Under the pieces are notes generated by a model. That model was not told the origin of the DNA. It was given only the letters and a program-made list of their open reading frames with translations, and searched no databases. The position numbers and the translations under genes were made by a program. This document shows positions 6,385 through 7,650 of a stretch of 7,650 nucleotides of DNA, piece by piece. The stretch spans positions 6,477 to 14,126 of the forward strand of contig DHWW01000143.1 of assembly GCA_002413385.1 (NCBI GenBank). The letters are read 5' to 3'. Source of the stretch: Granulicella sp. UBA5172 (GTDB lineage: Bacteria; Acidobacteriota; Terriglobia; Terriglobales; Acidobacteriaceae). Every line of letters starts with the position of its first letter. Positions within the stretch are counted from its first letter, which is position 1.

Positions 6385-7638
6385 CAGGATCGCTCCGCCC
6401 AGCGCCGCGGCCAGCGCAATGGGCATCGCGATTGCACCCACCTGCAGAAACTTCCAGAAGCTGACTTCGAGCTTCTCCCTGCGCAGCGCGATGAGCCAAA
6501 GAATCGTTGCGAGCGAGCCTGTGACCGAAAGATTCGGCCCAAGATCAACGCCGATCATCGTGGCATTTGCGAGCAGCCCGTGGACGTGCGCTGCTTGAAT
6601 GGTCCCTCCGGCGATCAACCCCAGGGGCAGATTGTTGACGAGGTTGTTTCCGATGCCGACACCAAATCCCACGACCAGCGCGGCGGCTGCGGGCGCCAGT
6701 GTTTGCGCCGACGCAAGCCATTCGTGCGTGAACCTGAGTGCGCCCTGCGACGCTGCGGCATCGACCAGGATGAATAATCCCGCGACCAGCAGCAGCGTTC
6801 CCCAGCTAATTTCGCCGAAGAGTTTGAGTGGGTTGCTCTTCGACTTTACCGACACGGCAGCCGTAATCATCAGCGCGGCGAGGCAGGTGGGCAGGCCCAG
6901 AGCTTTATTCGTCGCCGAAGCAGCCAGCAGAATCGCGAGCATCAGGCCCAGTCCTGCCAGCACCATCTTTCCTTCGGCGGTGAGGGTTACGGGCGTCACC
7001 TCTGACTCCATGGACTCGCGCAGGTCGTTGCGAAAATACACCCGCAGCACCGCGTACGTGGCCGCGATCGAAAGCGCGGACGGGAGTCCAAAGGCCAGCA
7101 GCCACTGGCCCAACGGAGGCATTCCGGTGCGGAAGACGACCAGGTTGGCGGGGTTCGAGATGGGCAGGACGAAGCTCGCCGCATTCGCAATCATGGCGCA
7201 CACAAACAGGTACGGTAGCGGAGAGATTTTTGCCTTCCGCACGACAACCAGGATGGCGGGGGTCAGTACGACTGCGGTGGCATCGTTGGACATGAAGATC
7301 GTCACGACGGTCCCGACAAGATAGACCAGCAGAAATAGCCTCGAACGAGAGCCCTTTGCTCCGCGAACCGCCAGAAACGATAGCCAATCGAAGACACCCT
7401 GCTCGCGCGCGAGTTCGGACAGCAGCATCATGCCGATCAGGAACAGATAGACATTGGTGCCCTCGGCGACCGCACGGCCTGCCAGTTTGAGCGGAATGAG
7501 CCGTAGCGCGATCAACAGCAATGCGCCGCCAGAGATCCACCAGAACTCGGCGATGCCTCGCGGCCGCACCAGCATGAGCACGAGGCTGATCGCGACAATG
7601 GCAGGCAGCAGGATGTGGGCAAATTCGCTTGGGATCAT
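6370..7638 (-). CDS. ArsB-family transporter (ArsB/NhaD ion transporter superfamily)
   Basis: A 422-residue polytopic inner-membrane protein with about ten to twelve hydrophobic helices, close to the 429 residues of E. coli ArsB. Landmarks are the MSNDATAVVLTP segment (116-127), the SNPANLVVF re-entrant motif (161-169), GNNLVNNLPLG (330-340) and the C-terminal VDLGPNLSVTGSLATILW (364-381). The last closely resembles the ArsB DLGPK-type signature. ArsB exports arsenite or antimonite, alone or with ArsA. Related ArsB/NhaD members move sodium or organic anions, so the substrate is not proven. No arsR, arsC or acr3 lies next to it in the window. The start is ATG at 7638, but only 12 bases upstream are visible and they show no good ribosome binding site. 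The C-terminus ends within the tandem duplication. The family call is firm; arsenite specificity is likely but unproven. Confidence 0.88.
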   Translation of the reverse strand: MIPSEFAHILLPAIVAISLVLMLVRPRGIAEFWWISGGALLLIALRLIPLKLAGRAVAEGTNVYLFLIGMMLLSELAREQGVFDWLSFLAVRGAKGSRSRLFLLVYLVGTVVTIFMSNDATAVVLTPAILVVVRKAKISPLPYLFVCAMIANAASFVLPISNPANLVVFRTGMPPLGQWLLAFGLPSALSIAATYAVLRVYFRNDLRESMESEVTPVTLTAEGKMVLAGLGLMLAILLAASATNKALGLPTCLAALMITAAVSVKSKSNPLKLFGEISWGTLLLVAGLFILVDAAASQGALRFTHEWLASAQTLAPAAAALVVGFGVGIGNNLVNNLPLGLIAGGTIQAAHVHGLLANATMIGVDLGPNLSVTGSLATILWLIALRREKLEVSFWKFLQVGAIAMPIALAAALGGAILMARL

Positions 7639-7650
7639 CGCTCAATCTTG

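Noticed and set aside
5729..6499. A 256-codon minus-strand open frame opposite thymidine kinase
   Set aside because: It is antisense to a clearly real gene, rich in Arg/Asp/Leu shadow composition, and has no family resemblance.

Overview
The window looks like ordinary chromosomal DNA of a GC-rich Gram-negative bacterium. Gene content and protein style (an ECF sigma/zf-HC2 anti-sigma pair followed by proline-rich membrane proteins and a DUF4097-type beta-repeat protein) suggest an Acidobacteriota member of the Acidobacteriaceae type. That placement is an inference from overall resemblance, not from a marker gene. No rRNA, tRNA, CRISPR array, insertion sequence or phage gene was seen.

Layout, left to right. 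(1) 1-372, minus strand: the first 124 codons of ndk (nucleoside diphosphate kinase), cut by the window edge. (2) 485-4825, minus strand: a tightly packed four-gene operon read right to left. It holds an ECF sigma factor (4169-4825), a zf-HC2 membrane anti-sigma factor (3515-4168), a zinc-ribbon/TM2/LiaF-like multi-pass membrane protein (2160-3497) and a membrane-anchored DUF4097-like beta-repeat protein (485-2158). Gaps are 0, 17 and 1 nt, so translation is probably coupled throughout. (3) 4826-5110: a 285-bp gap with a candidate ECF-type promoter (GGAAC-N17-CGTA) that could let the sigma factor drive its own operon. (4) 5111-5650, minus: an exported Cu,Zn superoxide dismutase. (5) 5726-6352, plus: thymidine kinase, divergent from sodC across 75 bp. 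(6) 6370-7638, minus: an ArsB-family transporter, convergent with thymidine kinase. The 17-bp junction carries an imperfect 21-bp tandem duplication that spans both stop codons.

How the genes may work together. The sigma/anti-sigma pair is a standard transmembrane stress-sensing unit. Its two downstream partners share a short membrane motif (GRWWP followed by a hydrophobic helix) typical of LiaF/DUF5668-like membrane regions. The last protein displays a long beta-repeat domain, probably outside the membrane. The likely role is sensing or buffering of envelope stress, with a layout that recalls LiaF/PspC-type systems but is tied to an ECF sigma factor. This is the most interesting part of the window. 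The remaining genes (ndk, tdk, sodC, arsB-like) are housekeeping or general protective functions with no evident operon link.
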